DNA of 64,000 nt. It comes from Megaleporinus macrocephalus. Its lineage: Eukaryota; Chordata; Actinopteri; Characiformes; Anostomidae. The notes beneath the pieces were generated by a model. That model did not search any database and was not told the origin of the DNA. It saw only the letters and a list, made by a program, of their open reading frames with translations. The translations under genes and the position numbers were made by a program. Positions 38,300 to 49,162 of the stretch are shown in pieces (the stretch's first letter is position 1; every line of letters starts with the position of its first letter). The stretch is from the NCBI GenBank assembly GCA_021613375.1, contig CM038705.1:11918711-11982710 (forward strand), in the 5' to 3' direction.

Positions 38300-38840
38300 C
38301 GAGCTATTCCTTTCAGGTCCGTTTCACCTACTTCAATCCCCATAGTGACGGAGAGCACAACACCCAAAAAATCAGCTTGTACCGCTGAAGGTCATCCCGT
38401 GAAACCCATTATTCAAACAAGCGCTAATTATACATTAAATGATGTGGAAAGATGCAATATGACCGTAGGCAGGCTGAGGAACGTGAAGGGGGGGGGCGAA
38501 ATGTGGAAAAACATCCATAAATAGTCAATTTTCCTGCATAAACAGGTTTCCAGGAGATTTCTGCCCGCTTCAATTACCATGGTATGCGGTGGGGAGGACA
38601 ACACCTGAAAACTTAGCATTGCGCTCATGTACCACTGAAGGTCAACCTTCAGATCCATTATTCAAACAAGCACTAATTATACATTAAATGATGTGGAAAG
38701 ACGCAACATGACCCCAGGCGGTCTGACACAAAAGGGGAAGCTAAATGTGGAAAAACTTCTATAACTTTCTCTCTCTCTCTTTTTTTATTTTTTTTTGTAG
38801 GTGGGGGTCGGGGTTGTTCATTTTCCTGCATAATCTGCCT
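38300..38840. repeat. Diverged tandem duplication holding a conserved TAATTA block
   Basis: Two copies, about 38310-38535 and 38560-38765, share ctaattatacattaaatgat plus gtggaaaga, cattattcaaacaagc, cgctgaaggtca/cactgaaggtca and atgtggaaaaac. The flanks share ttttcctgcata at about 38529 and 38819. The core from cattattc to gtggaaaga is nearly invariant while the rest has drifted, an uneven pattern for neutral repeats. The 77-codon frames here do not look coding. Confidence 0.65.
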
Positions 38841-40747
38841 TCCTGGAGAAAGTTCCGCTCAAATATGCCGTCATGCCTGGAGGGGGGAGAGGAGATGGCT
38901 GTTCATTCAGCATGCAGATGAATACTTTCTCTAAATTGCTCGGTAGATACATGTAATTGCTGGAAACTTCAGAATAATGCTGAAAAGGTAAATCAAGATA
39001 ACTTATAGTTCTTGCAAATGCTGATTAGCTGCCAATCACTGGGATCTTAGAAAAACATATCTGCTGAGCATATGTGCATGTTGAGCCAGCTTGAAAGTCA
39101 CGAGCGAGCAGCAGGGTTTAATACTTGCTCATCCAACTCCTGTAAAACCCAGAGCTTTCTGTCAGAAGTGCAAACTAGCAGCAGCTAGCAACTAGCAAAC
39201 AATGGGAGTAGGATCAATCAAACTGTGAGACACATTTAGAGACAATACTTGTTAAATGTAGTTTTTTTTAAAAACAGATGATCTTTAGTTAAGTTTGTCT
39301 TCAGAAACAGAGAATAAAGACTGTGTGCACCACTTCAGCATTAGCATTAGCATTAGACTCTCACTAAAAACTACCAAACTATCATACCTGTGAGATGTCT
39401 CTATATTTTCTCTGTAAACTCTTTTCTCTGTAAACATTTTTCCATAAGAGAAGCCGTCCCATTGTGTGTGGTTGCCATAAAACTTTACTGCTAGTTTCAT
39501 ATCTGGAAACATTTGCATTGTTGACATTAGCATGGATGCTAGCATTGTTTGCTTGCCAGCATATCGCTTTAAAGTTTCAATTCAATTTTCTTATAATTAT
39601 TAAACCAAACCAAACTCTCATCCCATTCTATGCATTCATTTTCTTATGAATTTCAAAATCCCAGGCCCAGCTTATGCTGATAATTTAGAATGGTCACCTT
39701 CAGCTCCACTTCTTTAACCAAAAACATTTCCTACCATTGGTTTGCCCGTTGTTTCAACCTTGGCGGACGTTATAATTATCACAAACACTCAAAGTATTTT
39801 AAAATGGAGTTTATCTCTCCGCTACCTCCTAACTTATAATTCAACAGGGAAAATATGAGCCCAACTTAAACACTGCCTTCAGGTGCAAGGTTCAGTAAAA
39901 GTCTTGGGTGTTTTTTTCTACATTTGTCTTGTCCTCCTAACATTTCTCATCTCTTCTTCTTGCAAATGAAGGCAATCTATGCACTATGGCCTACTGGAAA
40001 TGCTCATAAATCCAATAATATTGTTCAGGTGAACCTGTTTAAATTGCCTGTTTTACTAAATAAAACAAAAAGAGTCACATCTTCTACAGGGCACACTTCA
40101 GTAAATTTGAATTACAAAAAAGGTGCGTATGCAAAAGGTATGGCACCTTTTATGGGTTGTTTTTTTGATATGTATATATATATATACACACACTATGCCT
40201 TAAACTTTGTAGACACCTATTCATCCAACATTTCTTTTGAAATCAACGAAAATTCTTCCATACTTTGTTGCAGTAACATCCTCTACTGCTCTGGAAGGCT
40301 TTACTCTAAATGTTGTTTAACTATAAATGTTATTTACCAAAATGTTAATTGAGATTCAAGTGTTTTATTGTCATATGCACAGTAAAATAGTTGCTGTACC
40401 ATGAAATTCCTACTTTGCCAATCCTCTGACACACTATAAATAAGTAAACTTTGTAATGTTTCATTCATTTAAACATTACAATAAAGAGTTCAATAAATCT
40501 GGTCAAACTGCTTGTTACCACATGAAGTCATTTTTTTTTAGATTGAATGCCAAACCAACGTATCTCGGAGACACTGGGGTTCCAACATTTCAGAGAACCC
40601 TGGCTGCTCCAGGGCCCCCATTTCTATTGGCAATGCTTTTCAAAGGAGATCATAAAGGCCATACCCTAATTTGTGCACAATTCACTTACATATTGTGTGA
40701 CACTAAAATTATATCAAAGTTGGTCTGTAACACTTAGTTGTCTCTAT

Positions 40748-40870
40748 TAGGGCTGGGCATTGTGACTATATGTCATGGTTATCCTTAGGGATACACCGAT
40801 ACAAGTACTGTAACCATACTGACAAGGATACTCACACTTTGGCAGAATTGGTATCAGCAATGTGGATATG
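40748..40870. mobile_element. Nested hAT ends
   Basis: tagggctgggcattgtgact at about 40748 is followed within 40 bp by cttagggatacaccgataca. These are two different hAT-type starts, suggesting one element inserted into another. The far ends were not identified. Confidence 0.45.
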
Positions 40871-42329
40871 GATAATTGTGACTTAAACCACAAAACTGTT
40901 GCTTGTCAACCAGCAAGTCAGCTCGTCAACCAGCAATAAAAATGCTCATGACAAAACCAGCAATGCACATATGTAACAGTAGTGACTAAAGTACTATATG
41001 GAATTCTTCCAAGGCATAAATTTCAATGGTATTAAAAGTATCCACTGTATCCTCTATAGGATGGATATAGTCATAACCTCTGGAAGCACTGAATAACTCC
41101 ATGTATCGCAAACAAAAAACAGATATACACCAATTATAGAAAGCCCATAAATAATAGCCAATGAATAGTATCTAAAACAACTGCACACTATCAAAAAAGA
41201 TCTTAAGTACATTATATCCACTTTAATACCGGTATTAAAATATTACGTTATATAGTAAACAATATATGGTATATGAAATTAATGTAATCCCTAACTGAAT
41301 GTGTAATTTTGAGGCTGCCTGAACTAGTGACATGGTAATAGTGCATACAAACAAGCAACTGATTGGATGGCAGTACCCAGTAACCATTTAGTTTTTTCTT
41401 ATTTCTGTAGATTTTTAGCAAATGTTGAGTTAAAATAAAAATAATAACAACAGCAAAAATACTATGCCCTCAGTTTCCTCTATGTGGTACTGCTGTTTTG
41501 CTCTGGTGCATTTTGTTCATTCCAACTTGTTAGCAAACCTCAGAAAACCCAAATATCGTGAGAAGTATTATGATGTTAAATTTCTGCCCTATTGCCCACT
41601 CTTCATCTCTAACCATTTCATTCCCTGCCAAACAATCACAAGGACAAAAGTTTACAACCTCTGCACACACACACGCACCGCTTCGCTAGTACTGGACGAG
41701 CGCCGTGCAGCCCTCAGGATATCTGGTTTCCTGAGTTAGCCACTGTTCGCTGCCCTGCCACTGTAGCCAGCAGATCAGTTTGTGCACACAAGGTTGAGTT
41801 GCACAGAATGCTGAGGGTTGCAGCGGCTGGTCGTCGTATCATTGGTCAGATCCCGGCAAGGTCAAGTGACTTTGGCTCGATCATTTGGCTCTGCACGGAC
41901 GTTCCCAATCGCTTTCATAAACAAATCACTTTCGGCACCCGCACGCCACAAGATAAACAACACATTGTGGTAAACCTCGGAAAAACTTCTTTCTTTCCCA
42001 AGAGGTTCTGGCTCTTGGCTTTAACAACACTGCTTAAGTTTCGCTATTGGAAGTCTTCGCTGGCACTATCAATCAACTTCTCAGTTTTCCTGTAGTTAGG
42101 TCTGATCTGAGGGCAACTTTAACTTTAAAGTAGGGCTGTCTCATCCAGCCATCATATTTTTAAGTCATAAGTCATGAACTTACTACAAGACACGAACGAT
42201 TGATTCCATCAACAATTGAATTAAGTGCAGGCAAAGGACTACAGTACATGTTCAGATACTCCTATATTATGCATCAAACTTTAAAACATAACCTGGGTGG
42301 CAAAATCTCCATTACTGTGTGAACATCAA

Positions 42330-43540
42330 AGTGAAAAGACCTAAAGTACTGAACAAAGTTTAGAATGAAGATCTAAAGCGTTAAATGAAGGCCTACTGTG
42401 TTGAATTAATGTCTAAAGTGTTGGATAAACGCTTAGAAAGTGCTAAATGAAAAACTAAAGTGTTGAATGAAGACCTCAAAGGTTGGCCAACGATCTAAAA
42501 ATTCAATGAAGACCAAAAATGTTGATGAATTGTTGGAGAGACACCTAGAAGTGTTAAAGACCGAAAGTGTTAAATGAAGACCTAGTGTTGATAAAGACCT
42601 GAACTGTTGAATAAAGGCCTGCCCCATTTTCTTCCAAAGGATGAATGAAGACCTAAAGTGTTAAATACACCCCTCGAAATGTGTAAAATGAAGATCTAAA
42701 GGGCTTAATTAAGAACAGAGGTTTTGCATAAAGAAGTGTTGAATGAAACCCTAAAATGTTGAATGAAGATCTAAAGTTTTGGAAAAAAAGATTTACAGTT
42801 TTGGAACGGACCTGAAGACAGAAAAAAAAGGTGTTGAATAAACACATAAAATCTTGAATGAAGAATGAAGACCCAAACCACTGAATGCAAATTTAAAGTG
42901 GCAAATAAAGGCCAAAAATGGTGAATGAAAATATAAGGTGTTAAATGCATATATGCAACTATAGTGTTGGATGGGGACCTAAAGTGTTGGATGGGGACCT
43001 AAAGTGTTGGATGACAACTTAAGTGTTAAAATGTTTTTAGTTAAGTGTTAAATGAAGACCTAAAGTATAGAACAAAGACCTAAAATGTTGAATAAGGACC
43101 TACAAATTTTGAATAAAGATATAGAGTTGAATTAAGACCTAAAGCGTTGTATAAATACCAAAAAGTCTGGATAAAGACTTAAGTGTCAGACAAAGACCTA
43201 GAAGTTTTAAATAAAAACTTGAAGTGGTAGACACTAAAGTGTTGAATACCTTAAATATAGACCTAATTGTGGTAAATGATTACCAAAAATGTTGAATTAA
43301 GACCGAAAAATCTGAATAAAGACTTAAGTGTCTGACAAAGACCTAGAAGTGTTAAATGAAAGTTGAAAAATACATGAAAGTGTTGAATGATGGCTTAAGG
43401 TGTTGAATGAAGACCTAAAGTGTAAAATAAAAACCTAAGTGTTGGACAAAGACCTAACAGTCTTAAATATAGACCTTAAATGTTAAATGAATATCCAAAA
43501 AATGTTGAATTAAAGTCTAAAGTTGAATGAAGCACTCATA
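42330..43540. repeat. Decayed minisatellite, period about 20-24 bp
   Basis: Dozens of variants of gttgaatgaagacctaaagtg follow each other with substitutions and small length changes (for example around 42350, 42590, 42960-43000, 43080 and 43400). The near-identical pair ttggatggggacctaaagtg at 42966 and 42987 is a recent local duplication. Minus-strand frames rich in Phe/Ser/Leu here are by-products. Confidence 0.85.
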
Positions 43541-43652
43541 TTCATTCCAGCTGGACATAAATAAACACAGACAGAATTCCATTCTGGGGACTGTGTGAAA
43601 TATCTACTACAGATCAATCAATTTTGACCCTGCAAAATGAGGAGAGAATAAC

Positions 43653-43710
43653 AAAGTATGTTACCATCTATTATTCTAGGAACAGCCTCAACAGTGCAAT
43701 TGCTTGGGTC
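43653..43710 (+). repeat. Left arm of a long inverted repeat
   Basis: The phrases gttaccatctattattctag and caacagtgcaattgcttggg reappear in reverse complement at 44816-44873, over about 58 bp with only a few differences. The arms are 1.1 kb apart. The right arm interrupts the GT-rich array. Confidence 0.85.
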
Positions 43711-44284
43711 ATCAGATGTGCTGTAGAACTGTTTTCATTTCATCAGTTATGGAAAACGAATACAATCTTTGTCGAAACAAGATGCCAGCATTCTTCACTA
43801 ACATTTACTAAAAGTCAGAATGGCTCAGTTTTTTGGAATGACAAACCATTCGCTTTAATCACAGCTTGTATCCTGCCTGGCAATTTCTGTGGGTTTTGAG
43901 ACGACACGGTACGTTTCACAGTGGCTTTGAGGTCTGCTGACTGTTTACTAAGAAGTAAAGAACAGCTAACAAAAAATATTGATTTATCTCCGTTTTGAAT
44001 AATGTGTTCTCCTAGAAAGCGTGCCAGCAGAGTCAATTTTTGTATTTCTTTTTTTTTTTGTTGTCTGCTATTTAGTAGACATGAAATGAACATAATTCTT
44101 GGAAAGGATTTTTTTTATTTCTACCCCTGTTTCTCTATAAATAAATACATTACCAGAAATGATGCCCCCTTTTATATTCCATTCTACAATCAGCACAACA
44201 TAAAAAAATAAAGAATAATAATAAACAATAATAATAAATTCCTGTTTTCTTTACAACGGATAATCATATCTTGAGAAGCCTGGA

Positions 44285-45140
44285 CAGAAAAAATAAGGCC
44301 AATATAAATACAAATAAACTGTAAAATGTAAATATGTAATACATTTATGAACACAAAAACATCATATATTGATTATGCATATCAAAATATTCCATAGAAA
44401 TCTTTAGTTTACTTTTAGGTTGGTGTTTGTATGTGTGTGTTTGGTGGGTGCCTGTATGTGTGTGTTTGGTTGGTGTCAGTATCTGTGTGTTTGGTTGGGT
44501 GTCTGTATGTCTGTGTTTGTTTGGTGTCTGTATGTGTGTGTTTGGTTGGGAGTCTGTATGTGTGTGTTTGTTTGGTGTCTGTATGTGTGTGTTTGTTTGT
44601 TGTCTGTATGTGTGTGTTTGGTTGGGTGTCTGTATGTGTGTGTTTGGTTGGGTGTCTGTATGTGTGTGTTTGTTTGTTGTCTGTATGTGTGTGTTTGGTT
44701 GGGTGTCTGTATGTGTGTGTTTGTTTGGTGTCTGTATGTGTGTGTTTGGTTGGGTGTCTGTATGTGTGTGTTTGTTTGTTGCCTGTATGTGTGTGTTTGG
44801 TGGATGTCTGTCTGTATGACCCAAGCAATTGCACTGTTGAGGTTGTTCCTAGAATAAAAGATGGTAACATACTTCAGACACAATGTCTCTTATCCAGTGG
44901 GTGTCTGTATGTGTGTGTTTGGTTGTTGTCTGTATGTATGTGTTTAGTGTGTGTTTGTATGTGTCTGTTTGGTTGGTGTCAGTATGTGTATGTTTAGTCA
45001 GGTGTCTATAAAAACAAGGCCAAAATAAATTTAAATAACCTGTAAAATGTAAATATGTAATACATTGATGAACACAAAAACATCATATATTGTTCATGCA
45101 TACCAAAATATTCCATAGAAATCTTTAGTTTATTTGGTTA
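44285..45140. repeat. Direct duplication of the array's flank, spacing about 725 bp
   Basis: 44285-44417 and 45012-45140 share ctgtaaaatgtaaatatgta, aacacaaaaacatcatatat and aatattccatagaaatcttt. Each copy is followed by GT-rich array units. So a block of flank plus array was duplicated as a whole. Confidence 0.85.
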
Positions 45141-46253
45141 TTGTCTGTATGCGTGTGTTTGGTTGGGTGTCAACATGTATATGTTTAGTGTGTGTCTGTA
45201 TGTGTGTTTAATTGGTGCCTGTCTGTATGCGTGTGTTTGGTTGGGTGTCTACATGTATGTGTTTAGTGTGTGTCTATATGTGTGTGTTTAATTGGTGCCT
45301 GTCTGTAGGTGTGTGTTGGGTTGTTGTCTGTATGTGTGTGTTTGGTTGGTGTCTGTATGTACATGTTCATGTGGGTGTCTATATGTATGTGTTTAGTGTG
45401 TGTCTATATGTATGTGTTTGGTTGGTGTCAGTATGTGTGTGTTTGTGTGGGTGTCTATATGTATGTGTTTAGTGTGTGTCTATATGTATGTGTTTGGTTG
45501 GTGTCAGTATGTGTGTGTTTCTTCGAGTGTTTATATTTATGTGTTTGGTTGGTGTTTGTATATGTGTGTGTTTGGTTGGGTGTCTGTATGTGTGTGTTAG
45601 GTGTGTGGGTCTATATGTATGTGTTTAGTGTGTGTGTCTATATGTATGTGTTTAGTGTGTGTGTCTATATGTATGTGTTTAGTGCGTGTGTCTATATGTA
45701 TGTGTTTAGTGTGTATGTCTATATGTATGTGTTTAGTGTGTGTCCGTATGTATGTGTTTAGTGTGTGTGTCTATATGTGTGTGTTTGGTTGGGTGTCTAT
45801 ATGTATGTGTTTAGTGTGTATGTCTATATTTATGTGTTTAGTGTGTATGTCTAAATGTATGTGTTGAGTGTGTATGTCTATATGTATGTGTTTAGTGTGT
45901 GTATGTGTGTGTTTGGTTGGTGTTTGTATATGTGTGTGTTTCGTTGGTGTCAGTATGTGTGTGTTTAATATGTGTCTATATGTGTGTGTTTAAAATGTGT
46001 CTATATGTATGTGTTTGGTTGGTGTTTGTATGTGTGTGTGTTTGGTTGGTGTTTGTATGTGTGTGTTGTGTTAGTGTCAGTATGTGTGTGTTTAATATGT
46101 GTCTGTATGTATGTGTTTGGTTGGTGTTTGTATGTGTGTGTTGTGTTGGTGTTTGTATGTGTGTGTTTAAAGTGTGTCTATATGTATGTGTTTGGTTGGT
46201 GTTTGTATGTGTGTGTTGTGTTTTGGTGTTTGTATATGTATGTGTTTGGTTGT
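44418..46253. repeat. GT-rich minisatellite ending 22 nt from the kcnn4 exon 1 donor
   Basis: The units are about 26-28 bp, of the form tttggttgggtgtctgtatg plus tgtgtg, with many variants (tgtttagtgtgtgtctatatg in the right half). The array is interrupted at 44816-44896 and 45000-45140. It stops at about 46253, while the exon 1 donor GT is at 46275-46274. On the kcnn4 sense strand it is CA-rich. Long frames in every phase on both strands (up to 292 codons, Thr/His- or Val/Cys-rich) are repeat artefacts. The one real coding stretch they overlap is kcnn4 exon 1. Confidence 0.97.
44816..44873 (-). repeat. Right arm of the long inverted repeat
   Basis: It begins atgacccaagcaattgcact and ends agatggtaacatactt, the reverse complement of 43653-43710. 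It sits as an 80-bp island inside the GT-rich minisatellite, which resumes near 44897. Confidence 0.85.
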
Positions 46254-46275
46254 CGCCCGCGTGCGTGTTTCTTAC

Positions 46276-46569
46276 CGGCTGGTACACCGCCGGGCAGAGC
46301 TCCGCGTGCGCAATCATCAGCAGGATGCCCAGCATTGCCGCCCCGAGCGCCCACGCGCACAGCCGCCGCTTGTCCTCCAGCAGAAACTTTCTGTCGCGCA
46401 GGCGGTACAGGTTGGTGCCCTCGATGGGGCTCACGCGCTTGCCCGGGTGCGAGAGCGACACGGTGATCTCCGCGGGCTCGCCGTTGTGACTCGCGAGCCC
46501 GTCGCAGTTCACCGCCAGCCCGTCCGTTTTGGGCTCGGGCGGCCGCGGCTGGCGCGCGTTCATCTCCAT
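46276..46569 (-). CDS. kcnn4: kcnn4 exon 1 (N-terminus and S1 of the SK4/IK channel)
   Basis: This encodes 98 residues: a hydrophilic cytoplasmic N-terminus (Pro-rich at residues 8-12, then EITVSLSHPGKRVSPIEG), the pre-S1 segment LYRLRDRKFLLEDKRRL, and S1 CAWALGAAMLGILLMIAHAEL. Human KCNN4 has the comparable KRLLEQEKSLAGWALVLAG...LMVLHAE (known family sequence), while KCNN1-3 have a distinct LSDYALIFG S1; this supports kcnn4. I chose the ATG at 46569 because it is the first ATG in this open frame and has a strong context (GGC ATG G). A second ATG two codons later is possible. The donor is CCG/GTAAGA, phase 0. The N-terminus is about 45-50 residues longer than in the human protein. Upstream sequence stays open to 46854 without an ATG. 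Confidence 0.92.
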
Positions 46570-46960
46570 GCCTCCCTGCCTCCGGTTGGCCAAGCGCGAC
46601 AGCGGGACATAGCACGCGGGGCGCGCGCGTCCACTATTCGTCCACTGGTCCTCAGACAGGCGCGTGAGACCGCGCCGTTCAATGCACTGTCCAGTCTCTG
46701 ACTCTGACTCTGCCTCCTTTGACAGCCTCTGTCTGAGTCCGTTCCCTCGCGAGCGCTCCGCCTTCCCACTCACGGCTGTCTGCACGCGGCAAGGTTTAAC
46801 GGACTTTCTTCGCTCGCGGTGCTCCGCCTCCCCGGAGTCCTGGATAAAAAACACTCCAGACGAGAATCGTAGTAAGGGCGAGTTCCAAATCGCTCTGCAC
46901 TGGAAGACTAGGGCACTAGATAGGGTTTAAGTACGTCAGACATTTTATAGTGGAGTTTGG
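46570..46960 (-). promoter_or_regulatory. kcnn4: CpG-rich 5' UTR/promoter region of kcnn4
   Basis: From exon 1 to about 46830 the sequence is GC- and CpG-rich (gcgcgcgcg, cgcgagcg, ctcgcggt), in sharp contrast to the AT-rich surroundings, like a CpG-island promoter. On the minus strand a TATAAAA word lies at 46949-46943, about 375 bp upstream of the ATG, next to TGACGTAC. Whether that TATA is used is unknown. The sequence at 46875-46925 resembles a MITE type with ccaaatcgc and tagggcactag words, so the TATA may belong to a repeat. Confidence 0.5.
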
Positions 46961-47569
46961 ATTCTCGCGGGAAACTTTGAGTTGTCGAGTAAAAAACGTA
47001 CATATTTTTAACGGTGTCTAATAAAGCCTCAAAAAGCAGCGATTTTTATTCGGTTTTCTAAGATGCAGCTTTTGACAAATAATTAAGACCCCCTGAAGTA
47101 ATTTAGTTTGAGACCACGTTGCCAAGAGGTCAAGCAATAACAGCAGTACTTACCGCCACCTGGTGGTCGTTTGGGCGAACATTTTTCCCTGATACATTAT
47201 AACAGCAAACAATGTGGTTCACTCACCACACAGCATATTTATCTGTAAAAAGTTACAATAATAAAAAAACAGACTGTGTTTATAGCATTGGTGTGCTGGG
47301 CCTTATTAGGGACGCAAACGTCCACCTTATATAGGCTTTAATAATTCATGGGCAATGGACAAAAGTATGTGGACACCTTACCATTACACTACATTGCCAA
47401 ATTGACTTTGACTTGGTATTCATGACTTGAGATTCGATATATATATATATACCATATCTACTCAGTTACTTTCTTTTTATTTCACCATAACCATATATTT
47501 TAGGCTCTATTATTTTTCAAGTATAAATGCTTAACAGTGAATTAGTATCTTGATGTTCTGAAAACGGTT

Positions 47570-48330
47570 ATAAACTGTTTATTCTTTTTTCTTTAATTTT
47601 TTAAAATAATGAAAATACACAAGGCAAGACAGGAAGCAAAGGAGCACATATACAAAAAAAGCAACAAGGAATGAGATGTTTCCCATAGTGAATTGTCATC
47701 TTAAAAAAGCAAGGATCGTGACACTGAAACATACATTTTCTTTGTCTTACTATTCATTTTCCTAAGTGTTTAAAACATGTAAAGAAATTGGCGAAATCAT
47801 TTATAAATAGGTTAAAAGAGGGTGAATTGCCTTTCCACTTACAAGAATGTTTATTATATTTACCCAGAATAATGACAATGGTAACTACATCTGAAATATC
47901 TAAGTTTAGTTTATCCATATAATATATTATATCATTATAAGTGAAATATGGTATATTTTCTAGTTTTAATTAAACCCAGTTATTGATATCAGACCAAAAC
48001 CCTTTGCTATAAGAACAATGAAATAAATAAATGCTTGATAGATTCAGTCTCTGCCAGGCAAAAGCTACAAGGACCCAGTTCCAAATTAAATCTTTTACAT
48101 AAAAAGTCATTAACAAGGTATATAGGTGTTACGATTTTTTTTATTTTAGGAGCAACAGGACAAGACAAGTAAAATGAAAAGGTTTTTCTCCTTAAAGAAA
48201 CCTCTATCATCACCTGAAGATATCTCCAGTTAAAATCCCTGAAAATGTTTTCCTTAAAAGTCATAGCAACCAATCTGTTGTCATATTTTTTATTCAATAG
48301 GTTAACATCGCCAACTTTCAGAGAAAATAG
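47570..48330 (-). mobile_element. L1/Tx1-like LINE fragment, antisense
   Basis: The minus strand reads NDFLCKRFNLELGPCSFCLAETESIKHLF, matching the zinc-knuckle-like CPxCxxxxETxxHLFxxC block near the C-terminus of L1/Tx1-type ORF2 proteins (given here as CSFCLAETESIKHLF plus upstream KRFNLE). About 95 codons are open and the rest is broken. In the upstream flank, a short Tc1-like end (ggacaaaagtatgtggacac) lies near 47357. 46961-47340 has nothing recognisable. Confidence 0.6.
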
Positions 48331-49162
48331 GGATAAATTACAGTAGAAGAAAACTGTATACTATTTTATATCACGCAGAGTAAGGAAATGGAAATTGGTC
48401 ATTGTGTAGTTTAGCATATATGTGTTATGTAGCTGCTAATTTTCAGTCAGAAATATTATTATAAGCTATATAAGACTAGCCATCATTATGGGTTTTGGAG
48501 GTTTGGGCAGTGTGTAAATCGAGCCGCTCCCATTTCAGTCAGTTATGTCGAGATTGGCGCCCTGTAGTAAGAATATATTACTCCACGCGCCCCGATAATA
48601 CCAGTCCCGTCCTGATAGAGTTTAATCTAAACCTCACACATTTCGTTTGCTCTGGATTGTTGAGGTGAGTGGGATTACCATGATCACCAGATCCAAACGG
48701 CTCTCTAAGGCCTTCAGAAACAAAGCATTAAGGGTGTAGATTTGCTCTTGACATTGGTGGGGACCTATGAATCTCCACAAGTTTGTTGTTCCAGACCATG
48801 TTAATGAAACCATGAGAACAGGGCTCTATGGGGAAAAAAATAGGGATGGGAAAAAAGGCAAACAGACGAGTGCGGGTCGAACCAAAAATAATTTTGTTTT
48901 CGGGGGTCAACCCAGAATCCATGTATGCAAAAAAACACAGTGGATCCGGACCAAATCCGCTAAGTGGTTGTGACTGTTACGCAGATCTAGCGGAGAGAAA
49001 ACCTGGATCAGGATCAGAATAGTCTGCTGTCTGTGCTGATGCTTCTGTTACTAAATGAAACACTTTGAAACGAGAAAGTGTTCAGTTTTCAGTGACAAGC
49101 TAATTAGCTGTCTTCAGATTATAGATGAGGTCTCCACACAGAACAATTCGTTAATTAATTAA

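Larger units (their letters stand above)
23458..46275 (-). other. kcnn4: kcnn4 intron 1 (22.8 kb)
   Basis: This is bounded by the exon 1 donor CCG/GTAAGA (GT at 46275-46274) and the exon 2 acceptor (AG at 23459-23458), phase 0. It contains the repeats listed separately. I see no gene or clear repeat in 25361-26944, 27300-28029, 30721-33640, 34641-38299 and 38841-40747. Fragments of hAT-like ends occur near 36545-36640 and 37600-37690. A CpG-richer, apparently unique stretch lies at about 41640-42070. Confidence 0.85.

Noticed and set aside
39924..40352. 142-codon plus-strand frame
   Set aside because: Composition is AT-driven (Asn, Ile, Tyr), it includes a TATATATACACACAC tract, it is antisense to kcnn4 intron 1, and no family or splice evidence was found.
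44345..46250. Long Thr/His-rich and Val/Cys-rich frames on both strands
   Set aside because: They reflect the GT/CA-rich 26-28 bp array, open in several phases on both strands. The only genuine coding part overlapping one of them is kcnn4 exon 1.
46174..46701. Other 145-175 codon frames overlapping kcnn4 exon 1 (Arg/Ala/Pro-rich)
   Set aside because: They are shadow frames of the CpG-rich exon. Only the frame with the S1 helix and correct donor phase matches KCNN4.
45976..46854. Longer kcnn4 N-terminus starting near 46854
   Set aside because: The frame is open there but its first codon is GTG and no ATG occurs before 46569, so the upstream part is treated as 5' UTR.
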